Assembly: GCF_002742645.2 (NCBI RefSeq)
Contig: NZ_CP033875.1
Coordinates: 1-64,000 of the forward strand
DNA from: Caulobacter sp. FWC26
GTDB taxonomy: Bacteria; Pseudomonadota; Alphaproteobacteria; Caulobacterales; Caulobacteraceae
Direction: 5' to 3'
Length of the DNA stretch: 64,000 bases
Shown here: positions 1 to 9,132 of the stretch, in pieces
Layout of the letters: every line of letters begins with the position of its first letter
Position numbering within the stretch: the first letter of the stretch is position 1
The notes under the pieces: model-generated
What the model was told of the DNA's origin: nothing
The model's input: only the letters and a program-made list of their open reading frames with translations
Database searches by the model: none
Program-made: the position numbers and the translations under genes

Positions 1-23
1 TTTTTGTGCAAGGCGGTGGACGA

Positions 24-1496
24 ATGACCATGAAGGGCGGGGTGGCCAGCCAGGACTTCTCGGCGGCGATCGCGACGGCTTGCGAGCCGGCGGCGAACGT
101 CTGGTCGAAGGTTTGCGTGGCTTTGAAGCGCGAGCTGGGTGATGCGGCCTTCGGGTCGTGGATCGCGCCAGCCATGCTGCGCGAGGCCGCGACCGGCGAC
201 GTGGTCCTGGTGACGCCGACGGGCATCGCCCGCGACTGGATCCGCCGCAGCGCGTGGCGTCGTATCGGCGAACTCTGGGCGACTCTTGATGCGACCGGTC
301 GTCGCATCGATCTGAAGTCGCGCCTGGAATTCGAGGCGTCCGCTGGCGCCTATGTCGAAGCCGCCCCCAAAGCCGTCACCGCCGAGCCGATCGAAATCGT
401 TCTGCCTGTCTCCACGGATGCGCCCGCCGTCGTCACGCCCAGCGCCAAGTCGCCGCGCACCCAGGGTCTGCAGGAACGCTTCACCTTCGAGACCTTCGTC
501 CCCGGTCCCGCCAACGAATTCGCCCACGCGGTGGCGCGACGGATCGCCAATTGGGCGGATGGCCACTTCAATCCCGTGCTGTTCCACGGCCCCTACGGCT
601 TCGGCAAGACCCACCTGCTGAACGCCCTGGCCTGGGAAGCCATGCGCAATGCGCCGGAAAAGCGCGTGGTCTACCTGACCGCCGAGCGCTTCCTGTCGAC
701 CTTCGTTCGCGCCGTGATGGATCGCCAGACGGCGGCTTTCAAGGAAGAGCTGCGCGCCGCTGACCTTCTGATCATCGACGACGTCCATTTCATCGCGGGT
801 AAGCAGTCGACGCAGGAAGAGCTGTTTCACACCCTGACCGCGCTGGTTGGAGAGGGTGGCCGCGTCGTGTTCTCCGCCGATCGCCCGCCGTCGGCCATGA
901 CCGAGATGGACGCCCATCTGCGTTCCCATCTGTCGGCGGGCCTGGTGTGCGGCCTCGAGCCCGCCGATCGCAACCTTCGCCTGGGCATCCTGGAGCGCAA
1001 GATCCAGACCCTGTCGACTGCGCACGGCTTCGAGCCGACCATGCGCGCCGAGGTCATGCAGTTCCTCGCCGACCGTTTCACCGACAGCGTCCGCGAGCTG
1101 GAAGGCGCGCTGAACACCTTGTCGGCCCGCGCCGGCGAAGGGCTGTCGCGCATGACCCTTGACGAGGTTCAGGCCATTCTGCGCCCGCACCTGCGGTCGG
1201 GTGAGAAGCGCATCACCATCGACGACATTCAGAAAGCCACCGCCGAGCATTACGGCATGAAGCAGGCCGACCTGCTCAGCGAGCGCCGCAACCGCGCCGT
1301 GGCTCGTCCGCGTCAGGCCGCCATGTGGCTGGCCAAGCAGCTGACCACGCGGTCGCTGCCCGACATCGGCCGCCGCTTCGGCGGTCGTGATCACACCACC
1401 GTCCTGCATGCCGTGCGCCGTATCGAGGCCCTGCGCGCCGAGGACAGCGCCCTGAGCCATGATCTTGAGACCCTGACGCGCAAGCTGCGGGGCTGA
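24..1496 (+). CDS. dnaA: Chromosomal replication initiator protein DnaA
   Basis: AAA+ ATPase that binds DnaA boxes and opens the replication origin. The 490-residue product has the usual order: an N-terminal partner domain, a variable Ala/Pro linker, an AAA+ core with Walker A GPYGFGKT at about residues 189-196 and Walker B LLIIDDVHF, then a C-terminal DNA-binding domain with the signature GGRDHTTVLHA near residue 453. I place the start at the ATG at 24, which follows AGGCGG by about 7 bases; a GTG at 6 in the same frame would add six residues and has no visible ribosome site. In Caulobacter dnaA lies several kilobases from the origin, and no origin-like cluster is visible here. A terminator hairpin follows, and alkB converges on it. 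Confidence 0.98.
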   Translation: MTMKGGVASQDFSAAIATACEPAANVWSKVCVALKRELGDAAFGSWIAPAMLREAATGDVVLVTPTGIARDWIRRSAWRRIGELWATLDATGRRIDLKSRLEFEASAGAYVEAAPKAVTAEPIEIVLPVSTDAPAVVTPSAKSPRTQGLQERFTFETFVPGPANEFAHAVARRIANWADGHFNPVLFHGPYGFGKTHLLNALAWEAMRNAPEKRVVYLTAERFLSTFVRAVMDRQTAAFKEELRAADLLIIDDVHFIAGKQSTQEELFHTLTALVGEGGRVVFSADRPPSAMTEMDAHLRSHLSAGLVCGLEPADRNLRLGILERKIQTLSTAHGFEPTMRAEVMQFLADRFTDSVRELEGALNTLSARAGEGLSRMTLDEVQAILRPHLRSGEKRITIDDIQKATAEHYGMKQADLLSERRNRAVARPRQAAMWLAKQLTTRSLPDIGRRFGGRDHTTVLHAVRRIEALRAEDSALSHDLETLTRKLRG

Positions 1497-1524
1497 GGCC
1501 CATCGGATGTGAAGCTCTTGAAGA

Positions 1525-1556
1525 GGGCCGCTCTAAAGGCAGGGCGGCCCTTTTCA
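1525..1556 (+). terminator. Intrinsic terminator after dnaA
   Basis: A perfect 7-bp stem (GGGCCGC at 1525-1531 with GCGGCCC at 1544-1550) closes a 12-base loop and is followed by TTTT. It sits 29 bases after the dnaA stop and just before the convergent alkB stop codon. Confidence 0.8.
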
Positions 1557-1559
1557 ATT

Positions 1560-2180
1560 TCAAGCTGGCAGCGCCCTGCGCAGGGTCAGATTGATCCGGC
1601 CGCCGCCAGGAACCAGGCCCGACGAGCCGGGCACGATCCTGTCGACACCGTGGAACGCTAGACGCGCTGGCCCGGATAGGCGGCAGACATCGCCGGAGGC
1701 CAAGCGCAGACTACGCGTCGGATCCTTCCGATTGACGCCGCCGATCCGAAACAGGGCCGTATCGCCCAGTGAGATCGACAGCACTGGAAACCGGGGATCT
1801 GTCTCGTCGCGATCCTGGTGCATGCCCATGCGCGCGCCATCGCGGTAGAGATTGATCAGGCAAGAGTCCGGCGAGGTCTCCGCATCGCCCAACTGGCTCC
1901 AGAGGTCGCGCAGCATCGGGGGCATTTCGGGCCATGGCGCGGCCGAGCCGGGTTGACGGTCGACATAACGATACCCGCGCCTGTCACTGATCCAGCCCAG
2001 CGGCCCGAACGCGGTCATGCTCACGCTCATCGGCTTTCCGTAGGCGGTCTCGTAGTTCGAAAAAGGGGCGGCTCTCGCGGCGGCGAAAACCGCCTCGGTG
2101 AGGGCGGCCTGCGCCGAAACATCGAGAAGGCCCGGCCAGATGTCGAAGCCAGGCAAGACGGCGAGGGCCTTTAACGTCAT
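1560..2180 (-). CDS. alkB: AlkB-type 2-oxoglutarate/Fe(II) dioxygenase
   Basis: Oxidative demethylase family that removes 1-methyladenine and 3-methylcytosine lesions from DNA or RNA, using Fe(II), oxygen and 2-oxoglutarate. The 206-residue protein has the AlkB layout: NLYRDG before the iron motif HQD (His121 and Asp123), a distal His177 in AFHGVD, and the 2-oxoglutarate arginine in RINLTLRR. Length matches E. coli AlkB (216). The start is the ATG at 2180; a TTG two codons upstream is less likely. It converges on dnaA and is divergent from dnaK, with a shared control region of about 395 bases. Published work on Caulobacter reports that alkB is transcribed in a cell-cycle-dependent manner rather than induced by alkylation, which fits the CcrM sites in that region. 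Confidence 0.93.
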   Translation of the reverse strand: MTLKALAVLPGFDIWPGLLDVSAQAALTEAVFAAARAAPFSNYETAYGKPMSVSMTAFGPLGWISDRRGYRYVDRQPGSAAPWPEMPPMLRDLWSQLGDAETSPDSCLINLYRDGARMGMHQDRDETDPRFPVLSISLGDTALFRIGGVNRKDPTRSLRLASGDVCRLSGPARLAFHGVDRIVPGSSGLVPGGGRINLTLRRALPA

Positions 2181-2242
2181 GGACAACTCGGGCGCCGTGG
2201 CGAACTGGCGGATCCTGCAATTGTTTCACAAGGGAGGCGATC

Positions 2243-2314
2243 ATGCATCACCGCCTTTCCCGCAAGGAGAGGTCGGCCCCGCCGATGCCGATCGTGACCG
2301 ATTTCTGGACCTGA
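2243..2314 (+). CDS. Possible 23-residue small protein
   Basis: ATG at 2243 follows AGGGAGG (2231-2237) by 5 bases, a better ribosome site than most genes in this window have. The frame ends at TGA 2312-2314 and gives a basic, His/Arg-rich head (MHHRLSRKER) and a tail ending in TDFWT. It lies 62 bases from the divergent alkB start and upstream of the dnaK promoter. No family is recognised and no terminator follows. It could be a real small protein, a leader peptide, or chance; ribosome profiling would decide. Confidence 0.3.
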   Translation: MHHRLSRKERSAPPMPIVTDFWT

Positions 2315-2349
2315 ATCCCAGATTCCCCCTTCCTACGAGGGGTTATGGT

Positions 2350-2377
2350 CTTGCGTGACGGCGCCCATCCCCCATAT
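2350..2377 (+). promoter_or_regulatory. Sigma-32 heat-shock promoter of dnaK
   Basis: CTTGCG at 2350-2355, a 14-base spacer, then CCCCATAT at 2370-2377. This matches the heat-shock consensus (CTTGAA, 13-17 bases, CCCCATNT) at all but one or two positions. It lies about 200 bases before the dnaK start. Caulobacter dnaK is known to have one heat-shock and one vegetative promoter, consistent with this site. Confidence 0.85.
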
Positions 2378-2575
2378 CCGGCTGCGAAGCGGGGTTGACG
2401 GGCTCGTCAACTTCGCACAACGCATTCCGCCCGTTCGATTTTCGTCGGCGGCGCGGAGGGCGGAACTTGAACCGTAGAGAGTGCGAAGCCACTGGGGACG
2501 GAGCGAGAAAAACCGGGGCGCTTCTGAGAAGGCCCTTGTCACCGCCGTCCGCCTAAAGGAGCGACAGGTACGAAG

Positions 2576-4471
2576 ATGAGCAAGATTATCGGTATCGACC
2601 TTGGCACCACGAACTCGTGCGTCGCCATCATGGACGGCAAGAACCCGAAGGTGATCGAGAACGCCGAGGGCGCTCGCACGACTCCGTCGGTTGTCGCCTT
2701 CCTCGAGGACGGCGAGCGCCTGATCGGCCAGCCCGCCAAGCGCCAGGCCGTCACCAACCCGACCAACACGCTGTTCGCGATCAAGCGCCTGATTGGCCGC
2801 ACCGCCAGCGATCCGGTGGTCGAGAAGGACAAGGGCATGGTGCCCTACGAGATCGTCAAGGGCCCGACCGGCGACGCCTGGGTCAAGGCTCACGGCAAGG
2901 ACTACAGCCCGCAGGAAGTCTCGGCGTTCATCCTTCAGAAGATGAAGGAAGCCGCCGAGGCCCACCTCGGCGAGCCGGTGACCAAGGCGGTCATCACGGT
3001 TCCGGCCTACTTTAACGACGCCCAGCGTCAGGCCACCAAGGACGCCGGCAAGATCGCGGGCCTGGAAGTCCTGCGGATCATCAACGAGCCGACCGCTGCG
3101 GCCCTGGCCTATGGCCTGGACAAGGACAACAACAAGAAGATCGCCGTCTACGACCTGGGCGGCGGCACCTTCGACGTGTCGATCCTGGAAATCGGCGACG
3201 GTGTCTTCGAGGTGAAGTCGACCAACGGCGACACCTTCCTGGGCGGTGAGGACTTCGACCTTCGGATCGTCGACTACCTGGCCGACGAGTTCAAGAAGGA
3301 GCAGGGCGTCGACCTGCGCAAGGATAAGCTGGCCCTGCAGCGCCTGCGCGAAGAAGCGGAAAAGGCCAAGAAGGAGCTGTCGAGCACGGCTCAGTACGAA
3401 GTGAACCTGCCGTTCATCAGCATGAACGCGTCTGGCCCGCTGCACCTGAACATCAAACTGTCGCGCGCCAAGCTGGAAGCCCTGGTCGACGACCTGATCG
3501 CCCGCACCATCGGTCCGTGCGAACAGGCCCTCAAGGACGCTGGCCTGAAGAAGAGCGACATCGACGAAGTGATCCTGGTCGGCGGCATGAGCCGCATGCC
3601 CAAGGTCCAGCAGGCGGTGCAGGACTTCTTCGGTCGCGAGCCGCACAAGGGCGTGAACCCCGATGAAGTCGTGGCGCTGGGCGCGGCCGTCCAGGCCGGC
3701 GTGCTGCAAGGCGACGTCAAGGACGTGCTGCTGCTGGACGTCACCCCGCTGACCCTGGGCATCGAAACCCTGGGCGGCGTGTTCACCCCGCTGATCGAGC
3801 GCAACACCACCATCCCGACCAAGCGCTCGCAGACCTTCTCGACCGCTGACGACAACCAGTCGGCCGTGACGATCCGCGTGTTCCAGGGCGAACGCCCGAT
3901 GGCTCAGGACAATAAGATGCTGGGCCAGTTCGATCTGGTCGGCATTCCGCCGGCGCCGCGCGGCGTGCCGCAGATCGAGGTCACTTTCGACATCGACGCC
4001 AACGGCATCGTCCAGGTGCACGCCAAGGACAAGGCGACCAACAAGGAGCACTCGATCCGCATCCAGGCCAACGGCGGCCTCTCGGACAGCGACATCGAGC
4101 GCATGGTCAAGGAAGCCGAGGCCAACAAGGCTGCGGACGAGAAGAAGAAGCAGCTGGTCGAGGCCAAGAACCAGGGCGAGGCGATCCTGCACTCGACCGA
4201 AAAGGCTCTGGCCGAGCACGGTGACAAGGTCGGCGCGGCTGAAAAGACCGCAATCGAAACCGGCATCGCCGAGCTGAAGACCGCCCTGGAAGGCGAGGAC
4301 GTCGAGGCCATCCAGGCCAAGACCCAGGCCCTGATCCAGGCCTCGATGAAGCTGGGCGAGGCCATGTACCAGGCCCAGCAGGGCTCGGCCGAGGGCGGTG
4401 ACGCCAAGGCCGACGACGGCGTCGTCGACGCCGAGTTCGAGGAAGTCGACGACAACAAGCCGGCGGCTTAA
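2576..4471 (+). CDS. dnaK: Hsp70 chaperone DnaK
   Basis: ATP-dependent Hsp70 that binds unfolded polypeptides with DnaJ and GrpE in the cytoplasm and also restrains sigma-32. The 631-residue protein has the Hsp70 signature [10 protein letters not shown] at residues 5-14, the second signature [11 protein letters not shown], the third [11 protein letters not shown], then the beta-sandwich substrate-binding domain from about residue 390 and a helical lid ending in an acidic tail. Ribosome site AAAGGAG lies 14 bases before the ATG. It is transcribed from the sigma-32 promoter upstream and is followed after 162 bases by dnaJ in the same direction. The opposite strand is open over the whole gene, a known codon-bias artefact for dnaK. 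Confidence 0.99.
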   Translation: MSKIIGIDLGTTNSCVAIMDGKNPKVIENAEGARTTPSVVAFLEDGERLIGQPAKRQAVTNPTNTLFAIKRLIGRTASDPVVEKDKGMVPYEIVKGPTGDAWVKAHGKDYSPQEVSAFILQKMKEAAEAHLGEPVTKAVITVPAYFNDAQRQATKDAGKIAGLEVLRIINEPTAAALAYGLDKDNNKKIAVYDLGGGTFDVSILEIGDGVFEVKSTNGDTFLGGEDFDLRIVDYLADEFKKEQGVDLRKDKLALQRLREEAEKAKKELSSTAQYEVNLPFISMNASGPLHLNIKLSRAKLEALVDDLIARTIGPCEQALKDAGLKKSDIDEVILVGGMSRMPKVQQAVQDFFGREPHKGVNPDEVVALGAAVQAGVLQGDVKDVLLLDVTPLTLGIETLGGVFTPLIERNTTIPTKRSQTFSTADDNQSAVTIRVFQGERPMAQDNKMLGQFDLVGIPPAPRGVPQIEVTFDIDANGIVQVHAKDKATNKEHSIRIQANGGLSDSDIERMVKEAEANKAADEKKKQLVEAKNQGEAILHSTEKALAEHGDKVGAAEKTAIETGIAELKTALEGEDVEAIQAKTQALIQASMKLGEAMYQAQQGSAEGGDAKADDGVVDAEFEEVDDNKPAA

Positions 4472-4536
4472 GTACGCCATGTGCGCGCCGTGGAACATTC
4501 GCTCTAGGATCGTTCCGCGGCCGCGACCTTCTGTCT

Positions 4537-4568
4537 CCCGGGCCATGTGCGCCTTGCGCCGGCCCGGG
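4537..4568 (+). other. GC-rich hairpin between dnaK and dnaJ
   Basis: CCCGGGCC at 4537-4544 pairs perfectly with GGCCCGGG at 4561-4568 around a 16-base loop. No T-run follows, so it is not a classical terminator. It could protect or expose dnaK mRNA ends or partly attenuate dnaJ expression. Confidence 0.6.
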
Positions 4569-4633
4569 GGCTATCCCACTTCTCCTCCTGTAAACGCCAC
4601 TTTCGTGGGCCTTTTGGGCGCCAGACGCTGACC

Positions 4634-5791
4634 ATGCGCGACTATTACGAAATTCTCGGCGTGACCCGGACCATCGACGAAGCTGGTCTGAAGTCCGCGT
4701 TCCGCAAGCTGGCGATGGAACACCACCCGGACCGTAACGGTGGCTGCGAGAACGCGGCCGGGCGGTTCAAGGAAATCAACGAGGCCTATTCGGTCCTCTC
4801 CGACCCGCAGAAGCGCGCGGCCTATGACCGCTTCGGTCATGCCGGCGTCAACGGACCGCAGGGCGGTCCCGGCGGGTTTGGCGGCCAGGGTTTCGACGCC
4901 AGCGACATTTTCAACGACGTCTTTGGCGACGTTTTCGGCGAGATGTTCGGCGGCGGCCGTCGCCAGTCGAACGGTCCTCAGCGGGGCCAGGATCTGCGCT
5001 ACGACCTGGAGATCACCCTCGAGCAGGCCTATGCGGGCGCCGAGGTTGAGATCAAGGTGCCGGCCGCCATGACCTGCGAGGTCTGCGAGGGTTCCGGCGC
5101 CAAGCCCGGCACCAGCCCGACCGTTTGCGGCACCTGTGGCGGCGCTGGCCGTGTTCGGGCGACGCAAGGCTTCTTCGCGGTCGAGCGCGGTTGCCCGCGC
5201 TGCGGCGGCTCGGGCCGTCTGGTGCTGGATCCCTGCTCAAACTGCCATGGCCACGGCCAGGTGCGTCGCGAGCGCATCCTGTCAGTCCGTATCCCGGCCG
5301 GCGTCGACGACGGCGCCCGGATCCGTCTGGCCGGCGAAGGCGATGCGGGCGCGCGTGGCGGCCCGCGTGGCGACCTTTACATTTTCCTGTCGGTCGCCCC
5401 GCACGAACTGTTCGAGCGTGACGGTCTGGATCTGCTCTGCACCGTGCCGGTGCCGATGACCACGGCGGCCCTCGGCGGGGAGATCGAGGCGCCCTGCCTT
5501 CTGGGCGGCGAGTCCTGCGACGGCCAGTGCAAGGTCATGGTCCAGGTGCCGGAAGGCGCCCAGACCGGCAAGACCGTCCGCCTCAAGGGCAAGGGCATGC
5601 CGTCGCTGCGCAGCCGTCAGCGCGGCGATCTGGTCGTCGAGCTGTTCGTCGAAACCCCGACCCACCTCTCCGCGCGCCAGAAGGAACTGATGCGCGAGCT
5701 GGCCGGTCTGTGCGGCGAGAAGCAGAACCCCAAGTCCGCCAACTTCGTCGGCAAGGCCAAGCGCTTCTGGGAAGAGGTCACGGGGAGCTAG
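4634..5791 (+). CDS. dnaJ: Co-chaperone DnaJ (Hsp40)
   Basis: Delivers substrates to DnaK and stimulates its ATPase. The 385-residue protein has a J domain (residues 1-70, HPD at 31-33), a Gly/Phe-rich linker to about residue 125, four CxxCxGxG zinc repeats from Cys148 to about residue 208, and the two C-terminal peptide-binding domains. The start is the ATG at 4634, because the J domain begins there; the frame is open further upstream but that part is the non-coding dnaK-dnaJ spacer. The preceding ribosome site is weak. The last 14 bases overlap the convergent gene at 5778-6281. Confidence 0.98.
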   Translation: MRDYYEILGVTRTIDEAGLKSAFRKLAMEHHPDRNGGCENAAGRFKEINEAYSVLSDPQKRAAYDRFGHAGVNGPQGGPGGFGGQGFDASDIFNDVFGDVFGEMFGGGRRQSNGPQRGQDLRYDLEITLEQAYAGAEVEIKVPAAMTCEVCEGSGAKPGTSPTVCGTCGGAGRVRATQGFFAVERGCPRCGGSGRLVLDPCSNCHGHGQVRRERILSVRIPAGVDDGARIRLAGEGDAGARGGPRGDLYIFLSVAPHELFERDGLDLLCTVPVPMTTAALGGEIEAPCLLGGESCDGQCKVMVQVPEGAQTGKTVRLKGKGMPSLRSRQRGDLVVELFVETPTHLSARQKELMRELAGLCGEKQNPKSANFVGKAKRFWEEVTGS

Positions 5792-6281
5792 GGCGTCGTC
5801 TTTCCGCTTGTTGGGCCGCGCTTTTGTGGAAGCGGCCCAAGCCCCAGATCATCACGACGAGCAACCACGCTGACACGGCCGCCACGCCGCCGCCGCCGAA
5901 GATGAGCAGCTTGGCGTCACCGGGCGCGAGTTTCGTCGACGACCGTCCTTCGGGGACTTGGAAGACGAGAGGGATCGTCACTTCACCGGCGCTCGAGCGA
6001 AGATCGTCCGGAGGAATCATCCGAAATTTTGGCGCCAAGCGTAGAGCAGCCTGCCCGAACCCTTCTCCCTTGGGGGCTTCAGCGGCGATGCGGCAGTCAG
6101 AAAGGCGCCCGTCGGCCTTCACCGTGCACACCATGGTCACCTTGCCCGAGATTTCACGACGAGCAGCGCGAGCGGGATAGAACGCCGCCATATCGTCGCC
6201 CGAAGGGATCTCCAACCAATCCGGCTTGTAAGCGCCCATGACGGCCGGTCGGGGCGGAAGCGATTGATGTGTGGCGCTCAT
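5778..6281 (-). CDS. TonB C-terminal-domain protein, membrane anchored at its C-terminus
   Basis: A 167-residue protein whose middle (about residues 30-110) fits the TonB C-terminal fold: a conserved pattern of G-K-V-T, two cysteines in TMVCTV and LSDCRI, then P-K-G-x-G-F-G and a hydrophobic L-A-x-x-F-x-M-x-P strand. One hydrophobic segment near residues 128-148 could span the membrane, followed by a basic tail. Classic TonB carries its membrane anchor at the N-terminus, so the order here is reversed. It may be a TonB-like adaptor or an unrelated periplasmic/cytoplasmic protein that uses the fold; topology is not certain. It overlaps the dnaJ 3' end by 14 bases. Confidence 0.7.
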   Translation of the reverse strand: MSATHQSLPPRPAVMGAYKPDWLEIPSGDDMAAFYPARAARREISGKVTMVCTVKADGRLSDCRIAAEAPKGEGFGQAALRLAPKFRMIPPDDLRSSAGEVTIPLVFQVPEGRSSTKLAPGDAKLLIFGGGGVAAVSAWLLVVMIWGLGRFHKSAAQQAERRRPSSP

Positions 6282-6406
6282 GATGTCAACTCAACCTCTG
6301 GGCGACGGGTCGTCAAGCGCTCTTCCGCGATGACCGCCCACCGTTCCCTGAATTCCTTAACGCCGCCCCTTAACGGCGCCCGCGACGCTCTGTAGTTTCC
6401 TGGGCG

Positions 6407-9112
6407 ATGAACGCTCACGCCACGCCGACCCCTGCCCACGAGATCGACCCCACCGGCGCGACGCCGGTGATGGCGCAGTTCTTCGAGATGAAGGCGCGTC
6501 AGCCCGACGCGCTGATCTTCTTCCGAATGGGCGACTTCTACGAGCTGTTCTTCGACGACGCCTACAAGGCCGCCGCCGCGCTGGGGATCAGCCAGACCTT
6601 TCGCGGGACGCACAACGGCCAGCCGATCCCGATGGCGGGCGTGCCGCAGCATGCGGCCGAGGCCTATCTTTCCAAGCTGATCCGCCTGGGCTTCAAGGTC
6701 GCCGTCTGCGAGCAGATGGAAGACCCGGCCGAGGCCAAGAAGCGCGGCTCCAAGGCGGTGGTTCGCCGCGACATCGTCCGGGTCGTGACGCCGGGCACGC
6801 TCACCGAGGACGGTCTTCTCGACGCCCGGGGCGCCAACCGCCTGGCCGCCGTGGCCCTGCGCGCCGGCCAAGCCGCCGTGGCGTCGGTGGAGCTCTCCAC
6901 CGGCGAGGTCGAGGTCTTCGCTGTGGCCAAGGAAGGCGTTGCGCCGATCCTCGCCGCCCTGGCCCCGTCAGAGACCCTGGTCGCCGACCGCCTGCTGTCT
7001 GATGACAGCCTCTCCCAGACCCTGAAGATCTGCGGCGGGCTGGTGCAGCCGATGCCGTCGGCCCTCTCCGAGCCCCAGGCCTCCGAGACCCGGGTGAAAC
7101 GCCTCTATGGCGTCGAGACTCTGGACGGCTTTGGCGGCCTGTCGCCGGCCGAGATCGGCGCCTTGGGCCTGATCGCCGCGCACCTGGAAATGACTCAGGC
7201 AGGTCGCTTGCCGGCGCTGCGTGCGCCGCGCCGCGCGGCCGACGCCGATGTCATGGCTATCGATCCAGCCACACGCTCCAGCCTCGAAATCGACCGCACC
7301 CAGAGCGGCGACCGTAACGGCTCGTTGCTGGCGGCCATCGACCGTACGGTGACGGCCGGTGGCGCGCGCCTCCTGGCTTCGCGGTTGGCCCGTCCGCTCC
7401 TGGATGTCGCCGCCATCGACCAGCGCCTGGACGCGATCGAGTGGTTCGTCGAGCATCGTCAGCTCCGTCAGCGCTTGCGCGAGGTGCTCAAGGGCGCCGG
7501 CGACATGGCGCGCGCGCTCTCGCGTCTGGCCCTGGGTCGCGGGGGGCCGCGGGATCTCGGCTGTATCCGCGATACGTTGAAGGTGGGCGAACGTCTGGCC
7601 GGCATGGCGGGCGGCACGCCTGACCCCCTGTCGCCGCCGCCGTTCGAACTGGCGCACGCCTTCGAGGCTTTGACGCCGTCGCTGCATGAGGGCTTGTCGC
7701 AGTTCCTCACCACGCTGGAACAGGGTCTCGGGCCCGACCTGCCGGCCTTGGCTCGGGATGGCGGCTTCGTCGCGCCAGGCGTTCGGCCAGAACTGGATCA
7801 GGCGCGCGGCCTTCGCGACGACAGTCGCAAGGTCATCGCCGCCCTGGAATCCCAGCTCGCTCTTGAAAGCGGCGTGCCGCTGAAGATCCGTCACAACGGG
7901 GTTCTCGGCTATTTCGTCGAGGCCACGGCTGGCAAGGCCGATCCGCTGTTCCAGCCGCCGCTGAACGCCACCTTCATCCACCGCCAGACGCTGGCCAATC
8001 AGGTCCGCTTCACCACCGTGGAGCTGGCCGATCTCGACGCGCGCATCGCGCAGGCGGCCGAGCGGGCCCTGGCCATGGAGGTCGCCGCCTTCGAGGATTG
8101 GCGTGAACAGGCCCGCTTGCTGGCCGACGCCATCCAGATCGCCTCCGAAGCCTTGGCTCGCCTGGACGTCGCCTCCAGCCTGGCCGAGTGGGCCGAGGAT
8201 GCCGGCGCCGTGCGCCCCAGCGTCGACAAGTCCCTGGCCTTTGACGCCAGGGCCGCGCGCCATCCCGTCGTAGAGGCCGCCGTCAAACGCGCGGGCGAGC
8301 CCTACACACCCAACGATTGCCGCCTCGACGCCTCTGGCGAGACCGGCGCGCGTCTTTCGATCGTCACCGGCCCGAACATGGCCGGTAAGTCGACCTTCCT
8401 GCGCCAGAACGCCCTGCTGGCCATCCTGGCCCAGTCCGGTTGTTACGTTCCGGCCGCCAGCTTCCGGCTTGGCGTGGTGGATCGTCTGTTCAGCCGCGTC
8501 GGCGCGGGGGACGATCTGGCGCGGGGTCGTTCGACCTTCATGATGGAAATGGTCGAGACTGCGGCGATCCTCACCCAGGCGGGACCGCGCAGCCTGGTGA
8601 TCCTCGACGAGATCGGCCGCGGCACGGCCACCTATGATGGCCTGGCCATCGCCTGGGCCTGCGCCGAGGCTCTGCATGATGTGAACCGTTGCCGCGCCTT
8701 GTTCGCCACCCACTATCATGAGCTGGCGACGCTGGAGGAGCGGATGAGCTTCGTCTCCAATCTCTCCCTGCGCGCCAAGGAGTGGAACGGCGATCTGGTC
8801 TTCCTGCACGAGGCTGCGCCCGGGCCCGCCGATCGGTCCTATGGTGTTCAGGTGGCCAAGCTCGCCGGCGTTCCGGCGCCGGTCGTGGTTCGGGCCCGTG
8901 AAGTCCTGGACCGTCTCGAAAGCAAGGACCAGTCGCCGGCCAAGCTGGATGACCTGCCCCTGTTCGCCATGAGTCAGGCGGTGGCGCAGGCGCCCGCCAA
9001 AGCGGCGCCGAGCCCGGTAGAGACCTCGTTGGCCGACCTCGACATTGACGGCATGAGTCCGCGCGAGGCCCTGGAGACGCTTTATCGTCTTAAGGGTCTG
9101 CTCAGGGCCTAG
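6407..9112 (+). CDS. mutS: DNA mismatch repair protein MutS
   Basis: Recognises mismatches and small loops in newly made DNA and starts MutL-dependent repair. The 901-residue protein has the mismatch-binding domain with the conserved Phe-x-Glu (GDFYELF, about residues 43-49), connector, lever and clamp domains, then the ABC-type ATPase with Walker A GPNMAGKST at about residues 655-663 and Walker B LVILDEIGRGT. The C-terminal dimerisation tail is present. The start at 6407 gives the expected N-terminus (TPVMAQFFEMK). glnD begins 20 bases after its stop, so the two are probably co-transcribed. Confidence 0.98.
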   Translation: MNAHATPTPAHEIDPTGATPVMAQFFEMKARQPDALIFFRMGDFYELFFDDAYKAAAALGISQTFRGTHNGQPIPMAGVPQHAAEAYLSKLIRLGFKVAVCEQMEDPAEAKKRGSKAVVRRDIVRVVTPGTLTEDGLLDARGANRLAAVALRAGQAAVASVELSTGEVEVFAVAKEGVAPILAALAPSETLVADRLLSDDSLSQTLKICGGLVQPMPSALSEPQASETRVKRLYGVETLDGFGGLSPAEIGALGLIAAHLEMTQAGRLPALRAPRRAADADVMAIDPATRSSLEIDRTQSGDRNGSLLAAIDRTVTAGGARLLASRLARPLLDVAAIDQRLDAIEWFVEHRQLRQRLREVLKGAGDMARALSRLALGRGGPRDLGCIRDTLKVGERLAGMAGGTPDPLSPPPFELAHAFEALTPSLHEGLSQFLTTLEQGLGPDLPALARDGGFVAPGVRPELDQARGLRDDSRKVIAALESQLALESGVPLKIRHNGVLGYFVEATAGKADPLFQPPLNATFIHRQTLANQVRFTTVELADLDARIAQAAERALAMEVAAFEDWREQARLLADAIQIASEALARLDVASSLAEWAEDAGAVRPSVDKSLAFDARAARHPVVEAAVKRAGEPYTPNDCRLDASGETGARLSIVTGPNMAGKSTFLRQNALLAILAQSGCYVPAASFRLGVVDRLFSRVGAGDDLARGRSTFMMEMVETAAILTQAGPRSLVILDEIGRGTATYDGLAIAWACAEALHDVNRCRALFATHYHELATLEERMSFVSNLSLRAKEWNGDLVFLHEAAPGPADRSYGVQVAKLAGVPAPVVVRAREVLDRLESKDQSPAKLDDLPLFAMSQAVAQAPAKAAPSPVETSLADLDIDGMSPREALETLYRLKGLLRA

Positions 9113-9132
9113 GGTATAACCATATTAACCGC

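Larger units (their letters stand above)
2181..2575. promoter_or_regulatory. alkB-dnaK divergent control region
   Basis: This is the longest stretch without an annotated gene. It holds two facing CcrM sites (GAATC at 2313-2317 and GATTC at 2321-2325), a heat-shock promoter at 2350-2377, a TTGACG hexamer at 2395-2400 that may be the -35 of the vegetative dnaK promoter (no convincing -10 seen), and the dnaK ribosome site AAAGGAG at 2555-2561. A 23-codon reading frame with a strong ribosome site lies at 2243-2314 and is listed separately. Confidence 0.7.

Noticed and set aside
24..1496. A replication origin next to dnaA
   Set aside because: No cluster of DnaA boxes or AT-rich unwinding region is visible in or near the gene, and in Caulobacter the origin lies some kilobases away from dnaA.
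2333..4546. A 737-codon open frame on the strand opposite dnaK
   Set aside because: Its product is Leu/Asp/Val/Arg-rich without domains and mirrors the codon bias of dnaK. Long antisense frames over dnaK are a known artefact in GC-rich genomes.
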